Source: Plantactinospora soyae (GTDB lineage Bacteria > Actinomycetota > Actinomycetes > Mycobacteriales > Micromonosporaceae). From it: 64,000 nucleotides of DNA. This document shows, one piece after another, positions 41,699 to 49,896 of the stretch. A program made the translations under genes and the position numbers. The stretch is from contig NZ_JADBEB010000001.1 in assembly GCF_014874095.1 (NCBI RefSeq), positions 3,348,001-3,412,000 on the forward strand, read 5' to 3'. The notes beneath the pieces are model-generated. The model was given only the letters and a program-made list of their open reading frames with translations. It made no database searches and had not been told where the DNA came from. The number at the start of each line of letters is the position of its first letter. Position 1 is the stretch's first letter.

Positions 41699-42556
41699 AT
41701 GGCCTTGCACAGGGCCGGAATCGGCGTGCTGCTCGCGGTGGCCGGCAGCGCGGCGCTGGCGGTGGTCCAGGTCGTCGTCGCGGACTCCGCCGGGGTGCTG
41801 GAACTGGATGGCGAGTTCGTGGCCGGCAACGAGCGGGTGGGCGGGGTGCCGGTCACCCTGGTCGGCTGGTTCCTGGCCATGGCGGTGCCGCTCGCGGTCA
41901 CGGCGGCCGGGCACGGATTGACCCGGGTGGCCCGGCTGAGCACCGTTCCCGCCGCCGCCGTGGGGGCGCTCGCCGTTCTGCCGATCGTGTACGACCGCAG
42001 CGGCGAGCAGCTCCGGGACGCCGCACTCTGGACCGGAGTCAGGGGCATCGCGCTCGGCGCCGCCGTCGGATGTGCCGTGGCGGTGCTGCCGGCCGTTGGC
42101 CGTGGACTGGTCGGCTACGCGATCCTGCTCTGGACGGCCGTACTGGGGTTCGGGCTGTTCGTCCCGCGTACCGTGGTCTACGCCGGCATCGTGGAGCCGC
42201 TGGGTCTGGAACCCCTACGCGAGCTGCGCGGGACCCTGAGCCGGCTGGGCATGCCCGACCTGGGGTCGTTGGACTACCACTTCACCTCGGTGCTGCCGGT
42301 CGCGCTCGCCGTCATCGTCCTGAGTGGGGTGCTCGGCGTGCTGGTCGTCCGGCGTACCGGATCGGTGTGGGTGGCCGTCGCGGCGGCCGCCGTCGGTCCG
42401 GTGCTGGCGGCGGCCAGCTACCACCTCGACCGGGACCAGTTGACCCTGTGGAACGAGGACGCCGCGATCATGGCGCATCTGCTCGCCGTGTTCGCCGGGC
42501 TGTTGGCCCTGCTGACCGCGGCCATCGCCGGAAGGTCGGCCCGACCCGCACGATGA
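41699..42556 (+). CDS. Uncharacterised membrane protein, about seven TM segments
   Basis: A 285-residue protein from the ATG preceded by GGGGAGAG. Hydrophobic segments alternate with short loops (start GIGVLLAVAGSAALAVVQVVV; end HLLAVFAGLLALLTAAIA). An extended loop near 165-200 carries REL and SRLGMPDLGSLDYHF. No family is recognised. It follows the paralogue gene by 52 bp and is likely in the same operon. Confidence 0.6.
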   Translation: MALHRAGIGVLLAVAGSAALAVVQVVVADSAGVLELDGEFVAGNERVGGVPVTLVGWFLAMAVPLAVTAAGHGLTRVARLSTVPAAAVGALAVLPIVYDRSGEQLRDAALWTGVRGIALGAAVGCAVAVLPAVGRGLVGYAILLWTAVLGFGLFVPRTVVYAGIVEPLGLEPLRELRGTLSRLGMPDLGSLDYHFTSVLPVALAVIVLSGVLGVLVVRRTGSVWVAVAAAAVGPVLAAASYHLDRDQLTLWNEDAAIMAHLLAVFAGLLALLTAAIAGRSARPAR

Positions 42557-42810
42557 CATCCGGCCGATGCGGCGGGCCGGCCTCCGGCGGCAGCTGTGCT
42601 GGCCCGTTCGGGGAGTTTCCGCCGGCCGGACGCGACGCCCGATCAGACTCGCGGATTCGCCGGGAACTGGGCGAACCGGCGGTAGCCGTCGAAAGCGTCG
42701 TACAGAATCGGTAGTGTCCGGCCCTCGCCGACGTACCCGAGCGCGGTGCAGGGCGGGCACTCGTGGTCATCGAGCCGGATCGTGCCCGCCACGGACAGAA
42801 AGGTGGACCC

Positions 42811-43143
42811 ATGCCCGAGCCGCAGTCCGGGCCGGAGATCATCCGTCGCTACTTCGCGCTCGCCTCCCAGCCGGACAAGGACGCCTACTTCGCGCTCTTC
42901 GCGGGCGACGCCGTCGTCGAGGACGAGGGGAAGACGTACGTCGGCATCGACGCGATCCGTGCCTGGCGTGCCGACGTACCGCTGGTCAGCTACGACATCA
43001 CCGATGTCGAGGAGACTCCGGCCGGAACGGTGGTGACCGTCACCATCACCGGTGACTTCCCCGGCAGCCCGTTCGCCGGCCTGAAGTTCCGGTTCGAGGA
43101 GTACGACGACAGCCGGATCAGGAGACTGCGCATCGCGCCATGA
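42811..43143 (+). CDS. SnoaL-like/NTF2-fold protein
   Basis: A 110-residue protein from the ATG. It has the NTF2 layout: IIRRYFALASQPDKDAYFALFAGDAVVED (helix then strand), YVGIDAIRAWRAD and repeated strands ending in KFRFEEYDDSRIRRLRI. SnoaL-like proteins include polyketide cyclases and isomerases, but most are of unknown role. Its last codons form one arm of the inverted repeat at 43093-43171. Confidence 0.78.
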   Translation: MPEPQSGPEIIRRYFALASQPDKDAYFALFAGDAVVEDEGKTYVGIDAIRAWRADVPLVSYDITDVEETPAGTVVTVTITGDFPGSPFAGLKFRFEEYDDSRIRRLRIAP

Positions 43144-43171
43144 TCGTGCGATTGTCGTCGTACTCCTCGAA
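43093..43171. repeat. 19-bp inverted repeat spanning the SnoaL-like stop codon
   Basis: TTCGAGGAGTACGACGACA at 43093-43111 is repeated as its exact complement at 43153-43171, with a 41-nt loop holding the TGA. It probably folds in mRNA and may end transcription between the convergent genes. Confidence 0.85.
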
Positions 43172-43177
43172 TTCCGG

Positions 43178-45583
43178 TCAGGCGTCCTCGCGTAGCGCGG
43201 TCCGGCCCTGGCGGGGGATCGACTGCGCCCCGGCGACCGCGGCGGCGAAGTCGTCGACGGTCCGCCAGACCGGCGGATCGATCCAGTAGCCGGAGTGCCG
43301 GGCGGCGCCGGGCGCCGGCTGGCCGTGGATGTACCAGTTGCTGACCGGGTCCGGCAGTTCCTGGTCCACCCCGGACGGGTCACCGGCGGCGAAGACCCGG
43401 CCGCCGATGTAGTCGGTCCGGTAGTAGAAGTTGCGCCAACCGAGCAGCCCCGCACCCCCGTCGCCCGAGCTGAGCCGGCGCAGCACCCGCTCGCCGAAGT
43501 ACGCCGGGAAGGCCCAGCCGTACAGGGTGGTCAGCGGTGAGCCGAAGGTGACCAGGGCGACCACGTCGTCGTCCGGCCGGTTCTCCGGTTGGAGCAGGGC
43601 GGCGGCGGCCAGCACCGTGCCCTGGCTGTGCGCGGCGAGCACCACCCGCCCGCCGTTGTCGTGCACCCGCCACAGCCGTTGCTGCAACTCGGGTACCGCC
43701 CGTTCGGCGTACGACGGCGGGGCCAGCGGATGGTACGCACGCGGCCAGAACGTGAGTACGTCCCACAGCACGCCGATCCGGCGTCGGCTGTGCAGGTCCC
43801 GCCAGCCCCGCCGCAGCACCAGGATGATCACGATTGGGATGCTGGCGGCGAGGTAACTGCCCAGGGTGAGGGTCCACTGTGTGCCCCAGGGCAGCTTGTC
43901 GTAGACCCAGTACCGCACCTGGATCACGGCCAGCACGATCGTGCCGGTCACGGCCATCGCGGTGAGCAGCTTGTCGAGGTCGCGGGGGATCCGGGCGAGC
44001 CGGCGGGCCCGGGCGATCCGCGCCTCCCAACCCTCACCGCGCATGGTCCGCCACAGCCGGGCGAGGCGTTGCCGTTCGACCCGTTCGTCGGCGAGTGTGC
44101 TCCGCTGCCAGCGTGGCTCGGCGTCGGGCCGGGACACGTGCTCGCGGTACCAGGCCCGGATCCGCGCCTGCTCGCCCCGGTTCGCCCCGGCCCGCCAGTA
44201 GTTGACCAGCTCGTACCCGACGAAGAGCAGGATCAGCGCCAGCGGCAGCAGCGTCAGGTAGTGCACCAGCTTTCCGATGATCGGGTGGACGTAGAGCTCG
44301 ATCCGACCGGTCGGTCCGGCGGGCAGGTGGGCCCGGGTCGACACCTCGGCGGTCACCGCGGCCACCCGGGTCATCATGCTGAGCAGTACCGCGTTCAGCG
44401 CGAACACGCTGAGCGCGAGTGCGACGAAGGGACCGAAGACCACGAACGTCCCGCGCTGCCAACCGCCCGGCACCGAGGCCGCCAGAACCAGCAGCAGGGC
44501 GAGGAAGACGCCGCCGAGGGTCAGGCTGGCCACCGTGTGTATGCCGGGCAGGTAGCCGAACGGCTGCGCGTACGCCGGCTGCACCGCCGCGTACCAGCCG
44601 GCGCCGCAGACGGCCGTGCCGCCCAGCCCGAGCAGTACGGCCGGGACGACCGCCGGGCGGTGCTCGACGGCGACGGCGGCCAGCGCGGCGAGCAGCACCA
44701 GTGCGCCGAGTCCCAGGGTGACCCGGCCCAGCGTACCGGCCACGACCGGCGCCCCGGCCGCCTGACCCGTGGCCCCCGCGGTGTGGGTGAGGACGAGCGC
44801 GACGAAGGCCAGCCCGGCGGCGATGTGCAGATGACCCAGGTCCAGGGCGCTGCGTTGGCCGTCCCAGAACGTCGGGTCGGCCAGGCCCACCCCGGACCGG
44901 GCGGCGCTGCCGGTCCGGCGTTCCGGCCCGGCGGTCGCCCCGGCCCCCGGCGGACGGGGCCGGGTCGCCTCGTACCGGTGGATGCTGCGCAGCGACAGGA
45001 TCGACAGCAGGATCACCACGGCGAGCGGCAGGAGCGCGCCGGCCAGGAGTCGTCGGGCGGGGTGCCCGGCGAGCAGCGAACCGTGCAGCAGGCGTACCGG
45101 CCAGGCGTCGTCGGCACACTGCGGTTGCCCGCCGCACTGGTAACCGAGCAGTTCCATCCCGGTCATCGCGACGACGAGCAGGAGGTTGAGGGTGAGGCCG
45201 AGCGCGGCCCAGCGCATCGCCGCGCGGTGCAGCCGGAACAGTGCCGGCCGGTCGTGGGTACGCGGGCTGCACATCCAACCCGCCACGTTCGCCAGCGCGA
45301 ACGGGAAGAGCAGCAGCCACAGCACCCGGGCACCGCTGCGCGAGGTCAACCCACCCCAGGAGTACGCCTCGACGTGCCGCCCCCGTACGTCCGAGGTCCG
45401 GTAGAAGCCGGCGATCCGGTCGCCGGAGACGTGTTGTGGTGCCGCGTCGCCGAGCAGGTTCTCCGGGGTGGTGCCGCCCACCCCGTGCAGCCGGAGTTCG
45501 GTCACCCCGGTGAGGTCGGCGACCGGCGGGACCAGCCCGGACGGGCGGGGCACGGGGGAGGTGTCGTAGCGCTGCAGCGGCAT
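43178..45583 (-). CDS. Large membrane protein with C-terminal alpha/beta-hydrolase domain
   Basis: An 801-residue protein. The first 60 residues include an LRLHGVGG strand-turn, as in a hydrolase. At least nine membrane segments lie between 90 and 620. The last 170 residues form a serine-hydrolase domain: VVLAAHSQGTVLAAAALL gives the nucleophile elbow (H-S-Q-G), with DDVVALVTFGSPL next. It is probably a lipase- or esterase-like enzyme at the membrane. The substrate is unknown. The split of hydrolase elements across the membrane region is unusual. It is a single gene. Confidence 0.8.
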   Translation of the reverse strand: MPLQRYDTSPVPRPSGLVPPVADLTGVTELRLHGVGGTTPENLLGDAAPQHVSGDRIAGFYRTSDVRGRHVEAYSWGGLTSRSGARVLWLLLFPFALANVAGWMCSPRTHDRPALFRLHRAAMRWAALGLTLNLLLVVAMTGMELLGYQCGGQPQCADDAWPVRLLHGSLLAGHPARRLLAGALLPLAVVILLSILSLRSIHRYEATRPRPPGAGATAGPERRTGSAARSGVGLADPTFWDGQRSALDLGHLHIAAGLAFVALVLTHTAGATGQAAGAPVVAGTLGRVTLGLGALVLLAALAAVAVEHRPAVVPAVLLGLGGTAVCGAGWYAAVQPAYAQPFGYLPGIHTVASLTLGGVFLALLLVLAASVPGGWQRGTFVVFGPFVALALSVFALNAVLLSMMTRVAAVTAEVSTRAHLPAGPTGRIELYVHPIIGKLVHYLTLLPLALILLFVGYELVNYWRAGANRGEQARIRAWYREHVSRPDAEPRWQRSTLADERVERQRLARLWRTMRGEGWEARIARARRLARIPRDLDKLLTAMAVTGTIVLAVIQVRYWVYDKLPWGTQWTLTLGSYLAASIPIVIILVLRRGWRDLHSRRRIGVLWDVLTFWPRAYHPLAPPSYAERAVPELQQRLWRVHDNGGRVVLAAHSQGTVLAAAALLQPENRPDDDVVALVTFGSPLTTLYGWAFPAYFGERVLRRLSSGDGGAGLLGWRNFYYRTDYIGGRVFAAGDPSGVDQELPDPVSNWYIHGQPAPGAARHSGYWIDPPVWRTVDDFAAAVAGAQSIPRQGRTALREDA

Positions 45584-45963
45584 GGCGTACTTCCCTGGTG
45601 GCGACGGGGTCCGCGGCAGCTGGCGTCCGGGCGTCGGCCGGGCTGTCCGGCGTACGTCCGGCCCCGGAACGTGATCGGGTCGGGTCGGGTCGGGTCTAAC
45701 GCTGCTCTCGGTAGCGCGACGGCGCAGTCAGATCTAGGACAGCGGGCCTGGCCAATGCCCCTCTGAGCAGGTAATTCGTGCTCGCCAGGCAATCATGCGC
45801 GGCGGTCGGCCACCGGCACCACGTTCGGGACGCGGGCAGGAGGTCGGATGCCGCACAGCGCGGCGGTACCCGAAAGGATCGATCCAGATGGTCATCGATC
45901 ATTGCGCACCGGTTACCGATGGATGACGATTGATGCCCGGGGGATCTTTCCCAAGGAGGCATC
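45584..45963. other. Intergenic region, promoters of two divergent genes
   Basis: No gene is seen. A GGGTC pentanucleotide repeats about four times near 45676-45697. The 3' half, close to the Nramp-like gene, has repeated GATG/ATCGAT elements (45885-45935) that could bind a metal regulator, which is speculative. AAGGAGG precedes the ATG at 45964. Confidence 0.5.
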
Positions 45964-47472
45964 ATGGCGGAAGCAACTCAAGTCCCGGATGTCCACTCCT
46001 ACCCGCTTGGTACCAGCCGTCCGCCGCTCGCCGTCGCCGACCTTCCCGAACCCGAGGAGGTCTTCAAGGTACGTCGACTCGGCCCACGGGAGCTGTTCAA
46101 GTACGCACTCGGCCCCAGCCTGATCGCGCTCGGCATCTCGATCGGCAGCGGCGAGTGGTTGCTCGGCCCACAGGCGGTCGGCCAGTTCGGATTCGTCGGC
46201 GTCGGCTGGGTCATCCTGATCTCGGCGGTGCTACAGACCTTCTACAACGTCGAGTGTTCCCGGTACGTGATAGCGACCGGGGAGGCCCCGGTGGTCGGCT
46301 GGGGCCGGGTGCCGCCGGGCTACCTGCTCTGGGTACCGGTGTCGGTGTTTCTGGTGATCTTCGCGTTCATCGCCGGGGGATGGGCGGCCTCGGCCGGCCA
46401 GGGGGTGTACGCGCTGATCCACGGCGAGGTCGCCCCCTCCGGAGCGGAGGAACCCCGCCTCTGGGCGATCGCCCTGCTGGTGCTGGTCTTCCTGATCGCC
46501 GCCGGGGCGAAACGGATCAGCCGGACCCTCGAACTCGCCAACTGGGTGATGGTCGGCACGATCCTCGTCGTACTCCTCGTGGTGGCCGTCCTGGTGGTGC
46601 CGTGGGACATCTGGTGGGAGGGCATCCGGGGCTTCGTCACCCCGGCCGCACCGCCGGAGGGGATCACCGCCACCCAGCTCGGCGGGCTCGCCGGATTCAC
46701 CGCCCTCGCCTCCGGCCTGAACTGGTACGTGATGGGCCACTACCGGGACAAGGGCTACGGGATGGGCCACCGGACCGGCTACATCTCGGGGCTGCGCGGC
46801 GAGCGGCAGGAACTGCTCGCCAACGGGGTCACCTTCCCGGACACTCCCGCCAACGCGGCCCGGTGGAAGCGGTGGTACCGGCTGCTGCTCATCGACATGT
46901 GGGGGATCTTCTTCGTCGGCGCGATGCTCGGCATGCTGCTGCCCACCATCCTGATGGCGCACGCGGTGCAGGTCTCCGGCACGGTGCCGACGGCGGCGGC
47001 CGTACCGACCTTCGTGGCCACCGCGCTCGAACCCGAGTACGGGCCGCTGATGTTCTACGGCATGCTGCTGGTCGGTGTGCTGATCCTGTTCAGCACCCAG
47101 CTCGGCATCTTCGAGGGCATGGTCCGGGTCAGCACCGACGCGGCGCACGGGACCAGTCCCCGGCTGCGGCGGATGCTCGAGGGTGACCCGCGCAAGTTCT
47201 ACTACCCGTTCATGCTGGTGCTGTTGGTGATCATCGCGGTGGTGCTGCACCTGGCGGTGCCGGTCAACCTGGTCCAGTGGTCGGCGAACATGTCGAACCT
47301 GGGCGCGCTGTTCTACCCGTTCCTGCTGATCTACCTGAACCGCCGGCTTCCCCGGCCGGCCCGGCCCCGCCCCTGGCACTACGTACTCCTCGTCGCCAAC
47401 GTCCTCTTCTTCGGCTTCTTCTTCGTCAACTTCGTCGCCGACCTGATCGGTGACCCCCTAATCACCTTCTGA
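45964..47472 (+). CDS. Nramp-family transporter, divergent (no DPGN motif)
   Basis: A 502-residue protein with about 11 membrane segments and an AAGGAGG site 5 nt upstream. The pattern FKYALGPSLIALGISIGSGEWLLGPQ at TM1, SANMSNLGALFYPFLLIYLNRRLP near TM10 and the whole layout are Nramp-like. The DPGN metal-binding motif in TM1 reads GSGE here, and the TM6 MPH motif is absent. Metal transport is therefore doubtful; this looks like the Nramp-related subgroup of unknown substrate. Palindrome copy 3 follows the stop by 4 bp. Confidence 0.78.
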   Translation: MAEATQVPDVHSYPLGTSRPPLAVADLPEPEEVFKVRRLGPRELFKYALGPSLIALGISIGSGEWLLGPQAVGQFGFVGVGWVILISAVLQTFYNVECSRYVIATGEAPVVGWGRVPPGYLLWVPVSVFLVIFAFIAGGWAASAGQGVYALIHGEVAPSGAEEPRLWAIALLVLVFLIAAGAKRISRTLELANWVMVGTILVVLLVVAVLVVPWDIWWEGIRGFVTPAAPPEGITATQLGGLAGFTALASGLNWYVMGHYRDKGYGMGHRTGYISGLRGERQELLANGVTFPDTPANAARWKRWYRLLLIDMWGIFFVGAMLGMLLPTILMAHAVQVSGTVPTAAAVPTFVATALEPEYGPLMFYGMLLVGVLILFSTQLGIFEGMVRVSTDAAHGTSPRLRRMLEGDPRKFYYPFMLVLLVIIAVVLHLAVPVNLVQWSANMSNLGALFYPFLLIYLNRRLPRPARPRPWHYVLLVANVLFFGFFFVNFVADLIGDPLITF

Positions 47473-47476
47473 GGAT

Positions 47477-47530
47477 GCAAGGAAGGGCCCCTTCTTATCG
47501 CTTTTTGTATAAGAAGGGGCCCTTCCTAAC
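47477..47530. repeat. 54-bp dispersed palindrome, copy 3
   Basis: It runs GCAAGGAAGG to CCTTCCTAAC, 4 bp after the Nramp-like stop. Loop TATCGCTTTTTGTAT is in the inverse orientation of copies 1, 2 and 5. Confidence 0.95.
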
Positions 47531-47635
47531 CGTCGGCGCGACCCGGTGACCCAGGCCTGCGCCGCCGGAATGGGCGTGACCGGGAGGCGGGGCCGGCCGT
47601 AGGTTGGGTGGGGACATCCGATGGGGGAGGTTGGC

Positions 47636-48271
47636 ATGACGACGTCGACGGAGCAGGTGGAGATCACGTCTGCGGCCGAGTTGCGCGAGCTGCTCGGCGA
47701 GCCGAAGGCCAATGCGGTGACCAAGGAACGGGTACGGCTGCACGAGCTCGACCGCGAGTGGCTGGCCGCCTCGCCGTTCTGCCTGGTGGCGACGGCCGAT
47801 GCGAACGGCAACTGCGACGTGTCGCCCAAGGGTGACCCGGCCGGCTTCACCCTGGTGCTGGACGACACCACCATCGCCATCCCGGAACGCCCCGGCAACC
47901 GACGCGCCGACGGATTCCTCAACGTGCTCGAGAACCCGCACGTCGGCCTGGTCTACCTGATTCCGGGGCGGGGCGAGACGTTGCGGATCAACGGCCGGGC
48001 CCGGCTGGTCCGGGAGGCGCCGTTCTTCGACCAGCTGGTGGTCAAGGGGCATCGGCCGGTGCTGGCGTTGGTCGTCGAGATCGAACAGATCTTCTTCCAC
48101 TGCGCGAAGGCGTTCATGCGCTCCGGGCTGTGGCGGCCGGAGACCTGGGACCCGGAGGTGCTGCCGCCGCACCCGCAGATCATCAAGCGCGTCCAGCAGA
48201 TCGAGGAGACCCTGGAGCAGCTGGAGACCTACTACGGCCCCCAGTACGCCAAGGGCCTGTACGCCAGCTGA
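47636..48271 (+). CDS. FMN-binding pyridoxamine 5'-phosphate oxidase-like protein (MSMEG_1061 type)
   Basis: A 211-residue protein from the ATG at 47636 (GGGAGG 6 nt upstream; another ATG at 47621 lacks one). The split-barrel flavin fold shows FCLVATADANGNCDVSPKGD, IPERPGNRRADGFLNVLENPHVGLVYLIPG and RINGRARLVRE, then EIEQIFFHCAKAFMRSGLWRPETW. These are marks of the MSMEG_1061 group of PPOX-like flavoproteins, whose reaction is not established. A single gene behind palindrome copy 3. Confidence 0.88.
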   Translation: MTTSTEQVEITSAAELRELLGEPKANAVTKERVRLHELDREWLAASPFCLVATADANGNCDVSPKGDPAGFTLVLDDTTIAIPERPGNRRADGFLNVLENPHVGLVYLIPGRGETLRINGRARLVREAPFFDQLVVKGHRPVLALVVEIEQIFFHCAKAFMRSGLWRPETWDPEVLPPHPQIIKRVQQIEETLEQLETYYGPQYAKGLYAS

Positions 48272-48300
48272 CCGACCGGGGTGGCGACGCCGCGCCGACG

Positions 48301-48364
48301 GGTCCGCCGGTCAGGAGAGCAGACGGTCGGCGGGTCCGCCGGTCAGGAGAGCAGACGGTCGACG
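48301..48364. repeat. 32-bp tandem duplication of the glcF gene end
   Basis: GGTCCGCCGGTCAGGAGAGC starts at 48301 and again at 48333, and the units differ at one base. The right copy carries the glcF stop (TCA at 48343-48345). Confidence 0.9.
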
Positions 48365-49896
48365 GAGAGCCGCCGGATCGACGCGTCGAGCACCTGTGCG
48401 GTGTGCGCCAGGGCGATCCCACCGGATCCGGCGGGTCGGGGCTCGGTGCTGCCGCCGAGCCGGGGGATGGCGGCGGCGATCTGCATCAGGCAGCCCGGGT
48501 TCGCGGTCACCAGCAGCTGCGCGCCGGTGCCGAGTACGTCCCGGGCCTTCCGCTCGCCGAGTCGGGCCGCCGGCTCCGGGTTGAGTACGTTCCACACCCC
48601 GGCCGAGCCACAGCAGAGTTCCGGATCGGCGATCTCCCGCAGTTCCAGTTCCGGGATGGCCCGCAGGAGTTCCCGGGGCTGGGTACGGATCCCCTGGGCG
48701 TGCCCGAGATGGCAGGCGTCGTGATAGGCGACGCTGACCGGCAGTGGGTGCCGCCGGGCCACGGGGCCGAGTTCGACCAGGAGTTCGGAGAGGTCGCGTA
48801 CCCGGGCGGCGAAGGCGGCGGCCCGCTCGGCGTACCGGGGGTCGTCGCGGAGCAGTTCGCCGTACTCCTTGAGTGAGGAGCCGCAGCCGGCGGCGTTGAC
48901 CACGAAGTAGTCGATGCCGGTGTCGGTGAAGGCGTCGAGAAGGTCGCGGGCGAACCCCTGGGCCTCCTGCTCGCGTCCAGTGTGCACACTCAGCGCGCCG
49001 CAGCAGCCCTGCCGACCCGGGTTGATCACCACCTCGCAGCCCTCGGCGGCGAGGACCCGGGCGGTCGCCGCGTTCACGCCGGGGAAGAAGGCGCTCTGCA
49101 CGCAACCGGTGAGCATCCCGACCACCGCCCGGCGTGGCCCGTACGCGGGTACCCGGTCCGGTGGCTTCGGCGCCCGGGTCAGCCGGGGAGCCAGCGATTC
49201 GAGGGTGGCCAGGGTGGGCGCGAGCCGGGGCAGCAGCCCGGTCCGGGCGACCAGCCGACGCAGCCCGCTGGCCTGGTACGCCCGCAGCGGCCCGCGAAGC
49301 AGCCGGAGTCGTTTCGGGTACGGGAAGAGTGCGAAGATCGCGGCCCGCAGTGCCCGTTCCCGGGCGGGCCGGGTGTGTCGCCGTTCGACCTGCTGCCGGG
49401 TGTTCTCGATCAGGCTGTCGTACCGCACCCCGGACGGGCAGGTGGTGACGCAGGCCATGCAGCCCAGGCAGGCGTCGAAGTGCCCGACCATCGAGTCGCT
49501 GAGCGGCTCGCCCTCCAGGCCCTGCCGCATCAGATGGATCCGCCCCCGTGGCGAGTCCATCTCCTCGCCCCACAGCACGTACGTGGGGCAGGTCGGCAGG
49601 CAGAAGCCGCAGTGCACGCAGTCGGCGACCAGGTCGGCCGATGGCGGCCGGTGCTCGTCGAAGGCCGGTCCACCGGCGGCCGGCGCGAGCAGGCCGAGCA
49701 CGTCCCGGGGAGCGCTGGCCGGCCGGGTCCCGCCCGGCGACGCCGGTCCGGGCGCGGCGGACCCGGGCGCGGCTGGTCCTGGTGTGGCGGGTCCGGGCGT
49801 GGCGGGTCCAGGTGCGGCTGGTCCGGGTGCGGCGGACCCGGGCGCGGCTGGTTCTGGTGTGGCGGGTCCGGGTGGGCGGGAATCGGGTGACGTCAT
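48343..49896 (-). CDS. glcF: Glycolate oxidase iron-sulfur subunit
   Basis: A 517-residue protein. Its ATG overlaps the glcE stop (ATGA). Two [4Fe-4S] ferredoxin-type motifs come first: CVHCGFCLPTCP and CLGCMACVTTCP. Two CCG domains follow (GCVQSAFFPGVN to GCCGALSVH, and AYHDACHL to LCCGSAGVWN). GlcDEF oxidises glycolate to glyoxylate and passes electrons to the membrane pool. The first 60 residues are an unusual APGPA repeat tail that is not part of the usual subunit. It is last in the aceB-glcD-glcE-glcF operon, and its 3' end is duplicated. Confidence 0.93.
   Translation of the reverse strand: MTSPDSRPPGPATPEPAAPGSAAPGPAAPGPATPGPATPGPAAPGSAAPGPASPGGTRPASAPRDVLGLLAPAAGGPAFDEHRPPSADLVADCVHCGFCLPTCPTYVLWGEEMDSPRGRIHLMRQGLEGEPLSDSMVGHFDACLGCMACVTTCPSGVRYDSLIENTRQQVERRHTRPARERALRAAIFALFPYPKRLRLLRGPLRAYQASGLRRLVARTGLLPRLAPTLATLESLAPRLTRAPKPPDRVPAYGPRRAVVGMLTGCVQSAFFPGVNAATARVLAAEGCEVVINPGRQGCCGALSVHTGREQEAQGFARDLLDAFTDTGIDYFVVNAAGCGSSLKEYGELLRDDPRYAERAAAFAARVRDLSELLVELGPVARRHPLPVSVAYHDACHLGHAQGIRTQPRELLRAIPELELREIADPELCCGSAGVWNVLNPEPAARLGERKARDVLGTGAQLLVTANPGCLMQIAAAIPRLGGSTEPRPAGSGGIALAHTAQVLDASIRRLSVDRLLS
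49745..49875 (-). repeat. 15-bp in-frame repeats encoding an Ala/Pro/Gly tail of GlcF
   Basis: Units of GGTCCGGGCGCGGCG-type sequence run across the 5' end of glcF and encode repeated PGPAA/PGSAA. Confidence 0.75.

Noticed and set aside
43589-45766. A 725-codon plus-strand frame
   Set aside because: Antisense to the membrane hydrolase gene, with shadow-type composition.
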